31,948 nucleotides of DNA, taken from NCBI GenBank assembly GCA_041686695.1, contig JAWLDJ010000018.1:1-31948 (forward strand). Reading direction: 5' to 3'. Made by a program: the position numbers and the translations under genes. This DNA comes from T1Sed10-7 sp041686695 (GTDB lineage Bacteria; Actinomycetota; Nitriliruptoria; Nitriliruptorales; Nitriliruptoraceae). Positions 19,811 to 27,701 of this stretch are shown here, in pieces (position 1 is the first letter of the stretch; every line of letters starts with the position of its first letter). The notes beneath the pieces were generated by a model. The model worked only from the letters and a program-made list of their open reading frames with translations. It did no database searches and was not told where the DNA came from.

Positions 19811-21868
19811 TCAGCTGGCTGGCCCGGGCTGGCTCCTGGTGACCAGCTTCGTGAGATCGTCGCTCTGGCCGGTCAGGACGACCAGCTCGTCGCCGGGCTG
19901 CAGCTGGGTGTCGCCGGTGGGGACCACGACCTCCCCCTCACGACGGATGCTCGTCAGGACGGTGTTCGGTGGCCAGCGAACGTCCCGGACGCGGGCGTCG
20001 GCCAGCGGCGACTCCGGCGCGACCACCACCTCGATGAAGCGGACACCGCTGAGATCGCGTAGCCGGCCGGCCTGCGCCCGCTGCTGGGAGCCGAGGCTGC
20101 GGGTGATCCCGCGTTGGTAGGCGCGGACCACGTCGGCGCGGCGGAAGACGCCGACGACCCGCCGATCGACCGGATCGAGCACCGGGACGCGACCGACGTC
20201 CAGGCTGGCCATCCGGCGTACGGCGCGGAAGACCGGATCGGTGGGGCCCACGGTGACGACCCGGCGGGTGCAGATCTCACCGGCGGTCTCGCCGGGGCGC
20301 TCGAGGTCCGAGGCGGCGACGACGCCGACCAGGCGGTCGTGCTCGTCCACGACGAGGTAGCCATGGTGACCGCCGGCGGCGAACAAGCGTCGCAGCTGCT
20401 CGACGCTGGTCTCCGGCGTGACGGTGGCGTCGGTGGCCGACATGACCTCCTCGACCGTGACCAACTGGAGCACGTCGAGATCGTCGGGTTGGCCGTAGAT
20501 CACCCCGCGCCCGCGCAGGTACCACAGGTAGATCGATTCCCAGCCGAGCATCTCGGTGGTGAACATCGCGATGCCGACCGCCAGCATCAGCGGGAGCACG
20601 AGGTCGTAGCTGCCGGTCAGCTCGAACACGATGATGATCGCGGTCAACGGCGCGCGCACGGTGGCGGCGAAGACCGCCGCCATGCCCACCAGGGCGAAGC
20701 CGCCCGGATCGGCGGTCTCGGTGGTGATCAGCTGGGTCGCGGCGATACCGAACGCGCCACCGAGCGCGGCGCCGGTGAACAGCGTGGGTGCGAAGATGCC
20801 CACCGCCGACCCGGAGCCGACCGACAGCGACGTCGCCAGCAGTTTGGCCAGCACGAGCAGCACGAGCAGCCCTGCGGCGCTCCACTCGAGCCCGAACCCC
20901 CCGTCGAGCATCGCCTGGATCGGCTCGCGGGCACCGTCGATGCCGGGCAGATCGGATCCCTCGCCGAGCACCTCGGGGAACGCCAGCGCGATCAGGCCCA
21001 CCCCCAACCCACCGAGTGCCGCGCTCAGCGGAACCCCGACGCGGCTGCTGACCCGCGAGAAGAGCTCCCGGGACGAGGCGCCGACCGTGCGGAAGCCCCA
21101 GGCGACCAGGACCGCGGTCAGACCGAGGGCCGCGTACAGCAGCAGCTCGACCGGCTCCCCGAGGCCCAGGCCCGGCCGGGCCTGGAACAGCGGCAGCCCC
21201 TCGCCCACGAGCTGCCGGGCGGTGACGGCACTGACCACGGAGGCGACGACCACCGCCTGCAACGAGCCGGATCTGCGGATGCCACCGAGCAGGAGCTCGA
21301 TCGCGAACAGCATGCCGCCGATCGGGGCGTTGAAGGTGGCACCGATCCCGGCGGCCGCTCCGGCCGCCACCATCGAACGGGTGCGTTCCTCGTCGAGCGG
21401 AAGCAGCCGCGCGACGACGGAGCCGATCGCCCCACCGATCAACACGATCGGTCCCTCGCGCCCACCCGAGGCACCGGTCCCCAGCGCCAGACCGGTGGCC
21501 AGGGTGCCGGCCAGCGGGACGCGGCCACGCAGCCGACCGCCACGCACGGCCAGCGACTCCATCGTGGTCACCACACCGCCACCCTTGGCCTCCGGCACGA
21601 CCCGACCGACCAGGACGCCGACGACCAGACCTCCGAGCGTCGGCACGGCCACGAGCTGCCAGGGCGGCACCCGGGTCGACCACGCCAGGAACTGGACCAG
21701 CTCCACCAGGCTGATCAGCACCCAGACCATGGTGCCGGTGAGCACGCCGGTGATGCCGGCCAGGGTCAGCATGACCGGCTCGATGGCACCGGGGCGCCGC
21801 AGCCGTCGGCGGACGACGCCGAGCAGGTGGCGGAGTCGCTGCGCCATGCCGCCGTCACCGGGAGTCAT
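19811..21868 (-). CDS. CLC-family anion transporter/channel with CBS pair and RCK_C (TrkA-C) domain
   Basis: A 685-aa membrane protein. The CLC core spans about 30-450: 'GGREGPIVLIGG' carries the gating glutamate Glu138, and 'GSGSAVGIFAPTLF' (351-364) the anion-binding motif. The first selectivity motif, usually GSGIP, reads 'AKGGGVVTT'. In 'APIGGMLFAIELL' the position matching the proton glutamate of CLC-ec1 (Glu203) is Leu192, so proton coupling by that residue is not expected. Two CBS domains (about 470-585) and an RCK_C domain (about 608-680) form a cytoplasmic regulatory tail that may bind nucleotides. The ATG at 21868 overlaps the stop of the tocopherol-cyclase-like gene by one base; M8 (21847) is an alternative start. 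Confidence 0.9.
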   Translation of the reverse strand: MTPGDGGMAQRLRHLLGVVRRRLRRPGAIEPVMLTLAGITGVLTGTMVWVLISLVELVQFLAWSTRVPPWQLVAVPTLGGLVVGVLVGRVVPEAKGGGVVTTMESLAVRGGRLRGRVPLAGTLATGLALGTGASGGREGPIVLIGGAIGSVVARLLPLDEERTRSMVAAGAAAGIGATFNAPIGGMLFAIELLLGGIRRSGSLQAVVVASVVSAVTARQLVGEGLPLFQARPGLGLGEPVELLLYAALGLTAVLVAWGFRTVGASSRELFSRVSSRVGVPLSAALGGLGVGLIALAFPEVLGEGSDLPGIDGAREPIQAMLDGGFGLEWSAAGLLVLLVLAKLLATSLSVGSGSAVGIFAPTLFTGAALGGAFGIAATQLITTETADPGGFALVGMAAVFAATVRAPLTAIIIVFELTGSYDLVLPLMLAVGIAMFTTEMLGWESIYLWYLRGRGVIYGQPDDLDVLQLVTVEEVMSATDATVTPETSVEQLRRLFAAGGHHGYLVVDEHDRLVGVVAASDLERPGETAGEICTRRVVTVGPTDPVFRAVRRMASLDVGRVPVLDPVDRRVVGVFRRADVVRAYQRGITRSLGSQQRAQAGRLRDLSGVRFIEVVVAPESPLADARVRDVRWPPNTVLTSIRREGEVVVPTGDTQLQPGDELVVLTGQSDDLTKLVTRSQPGPAS

Positions 21869-22845
21869 CACGTCTGCAGGGCCAGCAAGCGGTCCAGGTC
21901 GCCGTGCACCTCGAGCCCGGCGTGGCGTCCGGTGCCTTCCAGCACCGTGCGGGTGCGACGGTCCTCGAGGCGGACCTCGATCTGGGCCAGCATCGTCTCT
22001 CCGACGCGGCTCTCCATGCGCTGGCGTGTCGGCCCGAGCAGCAACCCGGCGGCGGCGCGGTGGGCACGCATGGTGAGCCGCCGGTGCCGGTCGGTCACCG
22101 TCCACTCGACACGGTCGTCGGCCAACCGCAGCGCCTCGGTGCGAGCGCCGGTGTAGGTGGCGAAACGGTGCAGGGTGCCCTCGTGGCGCAGCCCGACCAG
22201 GAAGCCGGGGAAGGCCGATCGCAGCCACGGCACGATCGCGATGGAGGCGACCAGGCTCGTACCGAGGGTGGCGAAGTGGTTGCTCTGCAGCCACACGTAG
22301 CCGGCCGGGAAGGCCGCTCCCCAGTCCTTCTCCAGGTAGCCACGACCGGCGTCGAGGTCGATGGTCGCGCCATCGACCGTCAGGTGCCCGTCGAGTCGGT
22401 GGTCGAAGCTGAGCACCCCGTGGTTGCACTCCATGCGCGGGAGCAACGCGTACGGGCCCATCACGCCGGGCGACCAGGCACGAACGGGCCAGGGCGCCAG
22501 GGTCCCGAGGGTCACCTCCGCCGCCACCCGCCGCTGTTCGTCATCGATGTCGAGGTGCAGGCCCGTCAGGCTGCACCGGTTGGCGCCGACGCGCACCTCG
22601 AAGGGGTCGACGGACGCGCTGAAGGCCTCGGCCGGGTAGCGGTGGTAGCTGGCGGTCCCCGTCGTGCCGTCCAGCACCTGGACGAAGGCGTGGTGCTGCG
22701 CGGGATCGTCGCTGAGGAAGATGCCGGGGATGACCGCGTACCGGGCGGTCCCGCTCGCGTCGACGAGCTTGTAGTACCACCCCTCGAAGAAGGGTGGCCG
22801 GCGGCGACGGCCGTGGTAGCGCTCCGGGTGCAGCAGCTCGCCCAC
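21868..22845 (-). CDS. Tocopherol cyclase-like protein
   Basis: A 325-aa protein with landmarks of the tocopherol cyclase/TC-like superfamily: 'FFEGWYYKLVD' near residue 20, 'MECNHGVLSFDH' near 138, and 'GYLEKDWGAAFPAGYVWLQS' near 169. Plant and cyanobacterial members close the chromanol ring of vitamin E; bacterial relatives outside cyanobacteria are widespread, and their substrate is unknown. No other tocopherol genes are here, so vitamin E synthesis is not claimed. The lipocalin-like beta-barrel fold suggests a hydrophobic ligand. The GTG at 22845 has AGGAGG upstream. It is translationally coupled to the CLC transporter and shares a divergent spacer with glyS. Confidence 0.85.
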   Translation of the reverse strand: MGELLHPERYHGRRRRPPFFEGWYYKLVDASGTARYAVIPGIFLSDDPAQHHAFVQVLDGTTGTASYHRYPAEAFSASVDPFEVRVGANRCSLTGLHLDIDDEQRRVAAEVTLGTLAPWPVRAWSPGVMGPYALLPRMECNHGVLSFDHRLDGHLTVDGATIDLDAGRGYLEKDWGAAFPAGYVWLQSNHFATLGTSLVASIAIVPWLRSAFPGFLVGLRHEGTLHRFATYTGARTEALRLADDRVEWTVTDRHRRLTMRAHRAAAGLLLGPTRQRMESRVGETMLAQIEVRLEDRRTRTVLEGTGRHAGLEVHGDLDRLLALQT

Positions 22846-22904
22846 GGTGCCTCCTGCGGTGTCGGCGTCCGCCGATCACGGGCCGTGCCGGACGACGCCG
22901 GGGC

Positions 22905-22911
22905 TACCCTA
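22905..22911. promoter_or_regulatory. Bidirectional -10-like element between glyS and the tocopherol-cyclase-like gene
   Basis: The sequence TACCCTA reads TACCCT on the plus strand (22905-22910, 89 bases before glyS) and TAGGGT on the minus strand (22911-22906, 61 bases before the divergent gene). Both fit the TAnnnT pattern, so one short element may serve two opposed promoters. Confidence 0.35.
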
Positions 22912-22998
22912 TCCCGGCTCGGGCCAGCGGCCGCCGGCCCGAGCACCACCGCCCCCCACCGCCAGTGGCGGGGTCCGTCGTCGAGCAACGAGTCCACC

Positions 22999-24387
22999 GT
23001 GAGCGATCACCTGTCCGCCCCGAGCGTCACCGTCGAGCTCAAGACCATCGTCGAGCTGTGCAAGACCCGCGGCATCATCTTCCCGACCGCGGAGATCTAC
23101 GGTGGGGTGCGCTCGACGTGGGACTACGGCCCGCTCGGGGTGGAGCTGAAGGAGAACGTCAAGCGCCAGTGGTGGCGTGCCATGGTCCAGCTGCGCGACG
23201 AGGTCGTGGGGATGGAACAGGCCATCCTCGGTCCCACCGAGGTGTGGCAGGCCTCGGGACACCTCGCCAACTTCTCCGATCCGTTGGTCGAGTGCGCCAA
23301 GTGCCACCAGCGCTTCCGCGAGGACCACCTGCGTGAGGAGCAGCTCGGCGCCGAGGACGCCGAGGGCGACCTGATCTGCCCGTCCTGCCAGACCGACACG
23401 CTCGGCGATCCGCGCAGCTTCAACCTGATGTTCCAGACGAACATGGGCCCGGTGGAGACCGCGGGCTCCACCGTCTGGCTGCGGCCCGAGACCGCGCAGG
23501 GCATGTTCGTCGACTTCTCGACGATCCAGCGCACGACCCGCAAGAAGCCGCCCTTCGGGATCGCCCAGGTGGGCAAGTCCTTCCGCAACGAGATCACCCC
23601 GGGCAACTTCGTCTTCCGCACGCGCGAGTTCGAGCAGATGGAGATGGAGTACTTCGTCGAGCCCGGCACCGACGAACAGTGGCACCAGTACTGGATCGAC
23701 GAGCGACTGCGCTGGTACACCGACCTCGGCATCCGGCCCGAGAACCTGCGTATCCGTGAGCACGGCGCGGCCGAGCTGTCGCACTACGCCAAGCGCACCG
23801 TCGACATCGACTACTACTTCCCGGACGTGTCGATGGGATGGTCGGAGCTCGAGGGTCTGGCCAACCGCACCGACTTCGACCTCAAGGCCCACCAGGAGGC
23901 CAGTGGTCAGGACCTCACCTACTACGACCAGCCGAACGATCGCCGCTACCACCCCTACGTGATCGAGCCGGCCGCCGGCGCGACCCGGGCGACGCTCGCC
24001 TTCCTGTTCGACGCCTACCGGGTGGAGTCGGCACCCGATGCCAAGGGCGAGCTCCAGGAGCGGGTCGTGCTCAAGCTCGACAAGCGGCTCGCGCCCTACA
24101 AGGTCGCGGTGCTCCCGCTGTCGAAGAAGGACACGTTGACCCCGACCGCGCGCGAGGTGTTCGACCTCGTCAAGGTGCGGTGGATGAGCGAGTACGACGA
24201 GACGCAGTCGATCGGGCGCCGTTACCGCCGCCAGGACGAGATCGGGACGCCCTACTGCGTCACCGTCGACTTCGACACCCTCGAGGACCGGGCGGTGACC
24301 GTGCGTGACCGGGACACCATGGCCCAGGAGCGGGTGGCCATCGACCGCCTCGAGGCCTACCTGAGCGAGCGGCTGCCGGTCTGCTGA
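22999..24387 (+). CDS. glyS: Glycine--tRNA ligase (dimeric, class II)
   Basis: A 462-aa single-chain glycyl-tRNA synthetase, the alpha2 type, which charges tRNA-Gly with glycine. The N-terminal 'IIFPTAEIYGGVRSTWDYGPLG' is typical, as is a zinc-binding insert with Cys99, Cys102, Cys127 and Cys130. Class II motif 2 covers 'GKSFRNEITPGNFVFRTREF' (192-211), and the C-terminal anticodon-binding domain runs from about 370. The GTG at 22999 gives the expected N-terminus; a longer frame back to 21904 is an antisense shadow of the divergent gene. The ribosome site is weak. No T-box structure is evident in the leader. Confidence 0.96.
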   Translation: MSDHLSAPSVTVELKTIVELCKTRGIIFPTAEIYGGVRSTWDYGPLGVELKENVKRQWWRAMVQLRDEVVGMEQAILGPTEVWQASGHLANFSDPLVECAKCHQRFREDHLREEQLGAEDAEGDLICPSCQTDTLGDPRSFNLMFQTNMGPVETAGSTVWLRPETAQGMFVDFSTIQRTTRKKPPFGIAQVGKSFRNEITPGNFVFRTREFEQMEMEYFVEPGTDEQWHQYWIDERLRWYTDLGIRPENLRIREHGAAELSHYAKRTVDIDYYFPDVSMGWSELEGLANRTDFDLKAHQEASGQDLTYYDQPNDRRYHPYVIEPAAGATRATLAFLFDAYRVESAPDAKGELQERVVLKLDKRLAPYKVAVLPLSKKDTLTPTAREVFDLVKVRWMSEYDETQSIGRRYRRQDEIGTPYCVTVDFDTLEDRAVTVRDRDTMAQERVAIDRLEAYLSERLPVC

Positions 24388-24459
24388 GCGGCGGCACCGT
24401 CCCCGCCGGCACGGGTGGCGGCCGTCAGGTCCCGACGGGCCCGAGCAGGGGCGGGGACC

Positions 24460-24465
24460 TACCCT
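24460..24465 (+). promoter_or_regulatory. Candidate -10 hexamer (TACCCT) for the membrane protein at 24491
   Basis: TACCCT lies 25 bases before the ATG, in the 103-base gap after glyS. Confidence 0.3.
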
Positions 24466-24490
24466 GCGAGCTCCGATCCAAAGGCCGAGC

Positions 24491-25357
24491 ATGCGCCGTC
24501 TCGTCGCGGTGCTCGCGGTCGCCGTGGCCGCGCTCCAGCTCCTGCTGTTCCTGGTCACCGAGCAGCAGGCGCGTGTCGCGATCTCGCTCATCGGCTCGGA
24601 CGTCGAGCTGACGGCACTGCGCTGGGCGTGGGCGGTGCTCGCGCCGTTGCCCTGGCTGGCCGGGGCCGGGCTGCTGTGCGCACGACGGCCACGGCTGGGG
24701 ACCGCGGTCCTGCTCGCCGCTGCGCCGCTGCTGGTGGCGGCGGGGCTGCCCACCCTGCCCGCCGTGGTGGTGGAAGGCTGGTGGCGCGACGCCGCCGCCT
24801 TCGAGGTCCTGGCCGTCGTCGGGCCGCCCGTGGTGCTGCTGCTGGCGGTGGCGGTGGCGGCCCTGGCCTGGTGGTCGCGGCCGCGGGGTGGCTGGCGTCG
24901 GGCCGTGCCGGGTCCCAGCGGCGCCTACGTCGCCGTGGCGGTGTTGGCCTGGCTCCCGACCGCGCTGCAGACCCTGGAGCTGTCACCGCCGGGGGCCATG
25001 CGCTCCTTCGCGCGCACGGAGCTGTCCCGGCTGGACGGGATCGAGGCGGTCGCCAGCGTCACGGGCGCGGTCGTGGCAGCGGCGTTGCTGTTCGTCGCGC
25101 CGCGGCTGCGTGAGGACGTCGGCGGCGCGATCCTGCTGGTCTTCGCGGTCCCCCAGCTCACCAGCGCCATCGGCGACCTCGCCCAGGTGCGCGAGACCGA
25201 GTTCCTGATCGTGACTCCCCCGGCGGTGCTCGGCATGGTCGGGTTGGTCGGTGTGCTGGTGGTGGCGGTCAGGTGGCTGGTGGTGACGTCGTCACCACCC
25301 CCGGCGGGAGACGACGGGGCGGCGGGTCCCCGACCCGATCAGGCACCGCCGGGGTGA
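24491..25357 (+). CDS. Polytopic membrane protein of unknown function
   Basis: A 288-aa protein with about seven hydrophobic segments: near 3-22, 45-62, 72-92, 104-128, 148-162, 190-210 and 248-268. It starts with a signal-anchor-like 'MRRLVAVLAVAVAALQLLLFL' region and ends in a Pro/Gly/Asp-rich tail. I do not recognise a family, and no catalytic motif stands out. AAAGG precedes the ATG. It stands alone between glyS and the iron-sulfur protein; both appear to have their own promoter-like hexamers. Confidence 0.75.
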   Translation: MRRLVAVLAVAVAALQLLLFLVTEQQARVAISLIGSDVELTALRWAWAVLAPLPWLAGAGLLCARRPRLGTAVLLAAAPLLVAAGLPTLPAVVVEGWWRDAAAFEVLAVVGPPVVLLLAVAVAALAWWSRPRGGWRRAVPGPSGAYVAVAVLAWLPTALQTLELSPPGAMRSFARTELSRLDGIEAVASVTGAVVAAALLFVAPRLREDVGGAILLVFAVPQLTSAIGDLAQVRETEFLIVTPPAVLGMVGLVGVLVVAVRWLVVTSSPPPAGDDGAAGPRPDQAPPG

Positions 25358-25390
25358 CCATCGCCTCTGCCGGCCGCCGGAGCCCGGCCG

Positions 25391-25396
25391 TAGTGT
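25391..25396 (+). promoter_or_regulatory. Candidate -10 hexamer (TAGTGT) for the iron-sulfur protein
   Basis: TAGTGT lies 30 bases before the ATG at 25427. Confidence 0.3.
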
Positions 25397-25426
25397 CGGG
25401 ATGCCCTGGCAGGTGGGGAGGCTTCG

Positions 25427-26746
25427 ATGGGACACGCGAGCGGCGCCGTCGCGGCCGACACCGGCGTCTACCGCGACCTCCAGCAACGCCTCGACCGCCA
25501 GCCCACCGGGGCCCCGGACACCCCGGCCTTCCGGGCCATCCTGCGGTTGCTGTTCACCGAGGAGGAGGCCGAGCTCGCCGCCCACCTGCCCTCGATCGTG
25601 GCGGTGGACCGGTTGGCCGCGCGGTTGGAGCGCGATCCGTTCGAGCTGGACGCGATGCTGTCGGACATGGCGCGGCGGGGCCTGGTGTTCGATCTCGAGC
25701 ATCGCGGGCAACGCTGGGTGGCACTCGCGCCCGTCGTGATCGGCTTCTTCGAGTTCACCTTCATGCGCGTGCGCGACGAGGCCCCGATCGAGGAACTGGC
25801 CCGCCTGTTCGACGAGTACCTGTTCACCGATGACGACCACCGCTTCGCCCACAGCGTGTTCGAGGGCAGCGTCCAGGTGGGCCGCACCATGGTGCGAGAG
25901 GAGGCGCTGCCCGAGCGCCCGCCCACCGAGGTGCTCGCCTGGGAGCGCGCCACCGCGGTGGTGTCGGAGGCGACCACCGTGGCGGTGTCGGACTGCCCCT
26001 GCCGCACCCACGCCGGCCTGCTCGGTCGGGCCTGCGATGCTCCGGTGCGTACCTGCCTGAGCTTCGGCGCAGCCGCCGAGGCGCTGATCCGCGCGGATCT
26101 CGCCGACCCGATCAGCAACGCCGAGGGACTCGAGGTCCTGGCCGCGGCCAAGGCAGCGGGCCTGGCCCAGACGGGGGACAACGTCCAGGAGCAGCTCACC
26201 TACCTGTGCAACTGCTGTGGGTGCTGTTGCGGGATGATGCAGGCGATCCGCCGAGCCGGGCTGCACGACGCCATCGTGCCCTCGAACTGGGTCGCCAGCA
26301 TCGATGCCGAGCGGTGCCGTGGCTGCCGCGACGGGTGCGTGACGGCCTGCCCGGCCGAGGCGATCGAGCGGTGCGACAGCAACGGCCAGGGGCGGCGTGC
26401 CTCCTGGGCGGTGCTCGATCAGGAGCGGTGCCTGGGCTGCGGGGTGTGTGTCGACCAGTGCCGCTTCGACGCACTGGAGCTGGTGCCGCGCGAGCAGCGT
26501 TCCTTCACGCCGCAGACCACCCTCGACCGGATGATCGCCATGGCGCTGGAGCGCGGCAAGCTGGGCGACCTCCTGCTGGACACGCTGGACGGCGCGGGTC
26601 CCGTGGCGGTCGCGCGGCTCCTGCAGCACCTCGAGCGCTCGTCGCTGGGCACGGCGCTGCGAGCGGTCGAGCCGCTGCGCTCGGTCTTCCTGCGGGGACT
26701 GCTCGTCGCCGTGCACCGGTCACCGGCGGCGGTGCCGTCCCCCTGA
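25427..26746 (+). CDS. Cysteine-rich 4Fe-4S ferredoxin-type protein with winged-helix-like N-terminus
   Basis: A 439-aa protein. Residues 30-105 look like a winged helix ('IVAVDRLAARLERDPFELDA' then 'MARRGLVFDL'). A central domain holds Cys190, Cys192, Cys203 and Cys210 ('SDCPCRTHAGLLG', 'VRTCLSFG') and the cluster Cys261, 263, 264, 266, 267, 268 in 'LCNCCGCCCGMM'. Two ferredoxin motifs follow: 297-308 is CxxCxxxCxxxCP with one extra residue before the third cysteine, and 335-345 is CxxCxxCxxxC without the proline. It likely binds two 4Fe-4S clusters plus another metal centre and carries electrons or senses redox state. There is no signal peptide. No partner oxidoreductase is adjacent, so the role is unknown. 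Confidence 0.85.
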   Translation: MGHASGAVAADTGVYRDLQQRLDRQPTGAPDTPAFRAILRLLFTEEEAELAAHLPSIVAVDRLAARLERDPFELDAMLSDMARRGLVFDLEHRGQRWVALAPVVIGFFEFTFMRVRDEAPIEELARLFDEYLFTDDDHRFAHSVFEGSVQVGRTMVREEALPERPPTEVLAWERATAVVSEATTVAVSDCPCRTHAGLLGRACDAPVRTCLSFGAAAEALIRADLADPISNAEGLEVLAAAKAAGLAQTGDNVQEQLTYLCNCCGCCCGMMQAIRRAGLHDAIVPSNWVASIDAERCRGCRDGCVTACPAEAIERCDSNGQGRRASWAVLDQERCLGCGVCVDQCRFDALELVPREQRSFTPQTTLDRMIAMALERGKLGDLLLDTLDGAGPVAVARLLQHLERSSLGTALRAVEPLRSVFLRGLLVAVHRSPAAVPSP

Positions 26747-26754
26747 CCGCGGGT

Positions 26755-26768
26755 TGGCGGGGGCGCCA
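26755..26768. terminator. Possible bidirectional hairpin after the iron-sulfur protein
   Basis: TGGCG-GGGG-CGCCA lies eight bases after the iron-sulfur gene stop and 24 bases before the end of the convergent gene. It has perfect 5-bp arms but no T-tract. Confidence 0.35.
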
Positions 26769-26792
26769 GGCCCGTGGCGGCCACCTCGACGG

Positions 26793-27116
26793 TCAGTGCC
26801 GCAGCCACGGGTCACGGTCGCTGGCCCCCGGCGGTCGCGAGCCGGGTGTGCGCTCGTTCGCCAGCACCCGCAGGTCGGACTCGAGCCGGCCGAGCTGCGA
26901 CGCGATCCCCGACAGCGCGCGGATCAGCAGCGACATCCCCATCAACGTGGCGCCGACGGCGAACGTCACGAGCCAGAGCACGATGGCCATCGGCCAGTCG
27001 CCCTCCCGCAGCAACCAGGTCCCCGCGGCGATGCCACCGAGTCCGGTGGCGTAGGCCAGCAGCACGCATGCGCGCGCGGCGATCTGGAGTTCGCGGGGGC
27101 TCGGGAGACGGTCCAT
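26793..27116 (-). CDS. Small two-helix membrane protein
   Basis: A 107-aa protein with two membrane helices, about 16-37 ('ACVLLAYATGLGGIAAGTWL') and 44-65 ('MAIVLWLVTFAVGATLMGMS'), then an amphipathic/coiled stretch ('IASQLGRLESDLRVLANE') and a polar tail. I do not recognise a family. The ATG at 27116 is used; a GTG at 27152 is possible. There is no ribosome site, and a CACCCT hexamer six bases upstream of the ATG might give a leaderless mRNA. Confidence 0.65.
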   Translation of the reverse strand: MDRLPSPRELQIAARACVLLAYATGLGGIAAGTWLLREGDWPMAIVLWLVTFAVGATLMGMSLLIRALSGIASQLGRLESDLRVLANERTPGSRPPGASDRDPWLRH

Positions 27117-27207
27117 GGCCGCAGGGTGGCAGACCGCGGCGCGCGGGGCCACCTCGATCCGGCACCGGAGGTGGCGTCGTGCCAGGGGCTGGACCCGTGA
27201 CCGACGC

Positions 27208-27213
27208 TACGAT
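27208..27213 (+). promoter_or_regulatory. Candidate -10 hexamer (TACGAT) for the coiled-coil protein
   Basis: TACGAT lies 23 bases before the GTG at 27237, in the 120-base divergent spacer. Confidence 0.35.
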
Positions 27214-27236
27214 CGCGCGGTCGGAGGAGCGCTGCG

Positions 27237-27635
27237 GTGGAGTTCGAGCACGGGAGGCAGGGCCCCGGCGATCTCCCACGCTGGGTCCAGGTCGACCGCG
27301 CGGTGGTGCGGCTCCAGGAGGTCCTGGAGTCGCTGTCGCGGCGCCGGGCCCTGCCCGATCTCGACGAGCTCCTGGCCGCGGCTGGCGCCGATCGGCGCCT
27401 GCTGGAGGACGAGCGCGCCCGCAAGCTGCTGCAGGAGGCGATCCGGCAACGGCCGCTGTCCTGCCTCGAGGAGGTCAGGGTCCTGCGCACCGAGGTGGAG
27501 CTGCTCACCGTCGAGGTGGCGGTCCTCCAGGAGCGCCTGACCGACCGCGCGATCGACGCGGCAGAGCGCCGGGAGCTGCTGGCCCGGCTGGGTCGGGTCC
27601 GTCGGCGGTGCCGGCACCTCGCCGCCCAGCTGTGA
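27237..27635 (+). CDS. Small coiled-coil protein of unknown function
   Basis: A 132-aa, almost entirely helical, charged protein. Heptad-like leucine/valine spacing is seen in 'VRVLRTEVELLTVEVAVLQE' (about 80-99) and further in 'ERRELLARLGRVRRRCRHL'. There is no membrane segment or recognisable domain. The GTG at 27237 has GGAGGAG about seven bases upstream, a strong site that supports it as a real gene. It may oligomerise or act as an adaptor; this is only structural reasoning. Confidence 0.65.
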   Translation: MEFEHGRQGPGDLPRWVQVDRAVVRLQEVLESLSRRRALPDLDELLAAAGADRRLLEDERARKLLQEAIRQRPLSCLEEVRVLRTEVELLTVEVAVLQERLTDRAIDAAERRELLARLGRVRRRCRHLAAQL

Positions 27636-27688
27636 GAACGGCCCCGCCAGCGGTGCGCGAGCGTGGGTGGTGCGACGACCGCCGTGAG

Positions 27689-27701
27689 CGCCGGATCGGC
27701 G
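27689..27701. terminator. Possible hairpin between convergent genes
   Basis: CGCCG-GAT-CGGCG sits in the gap between the coiled-coil gene (+) and the SRPBCC gene (-), directly beside the stop codon of the latter. Short arms and no T-tract make this weak. Confidence 0.2.

Noticed and set aside
20114..22156. A 680-residue plus-strand frame opposite the CLC gene
   Set aside because: Composition is His/Arg/Gln/Gly-rich with no recognisable domain; it mirrors the coding strand of the CLC and tocopherol-cyclase-like genes.
21868..22845. Vitamin E biosynthesis
   Set aside because: Only a cyclase-like protein is present; none of the prenyltransferase, methyltransferase or HPPD genes are in the window.
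22846..22998. T-box riboswitch in the glyS leader
   Set aside because: I could not find a T-box consensus or a specifier-loop/antiterminator arrangement in the 90-base leader.
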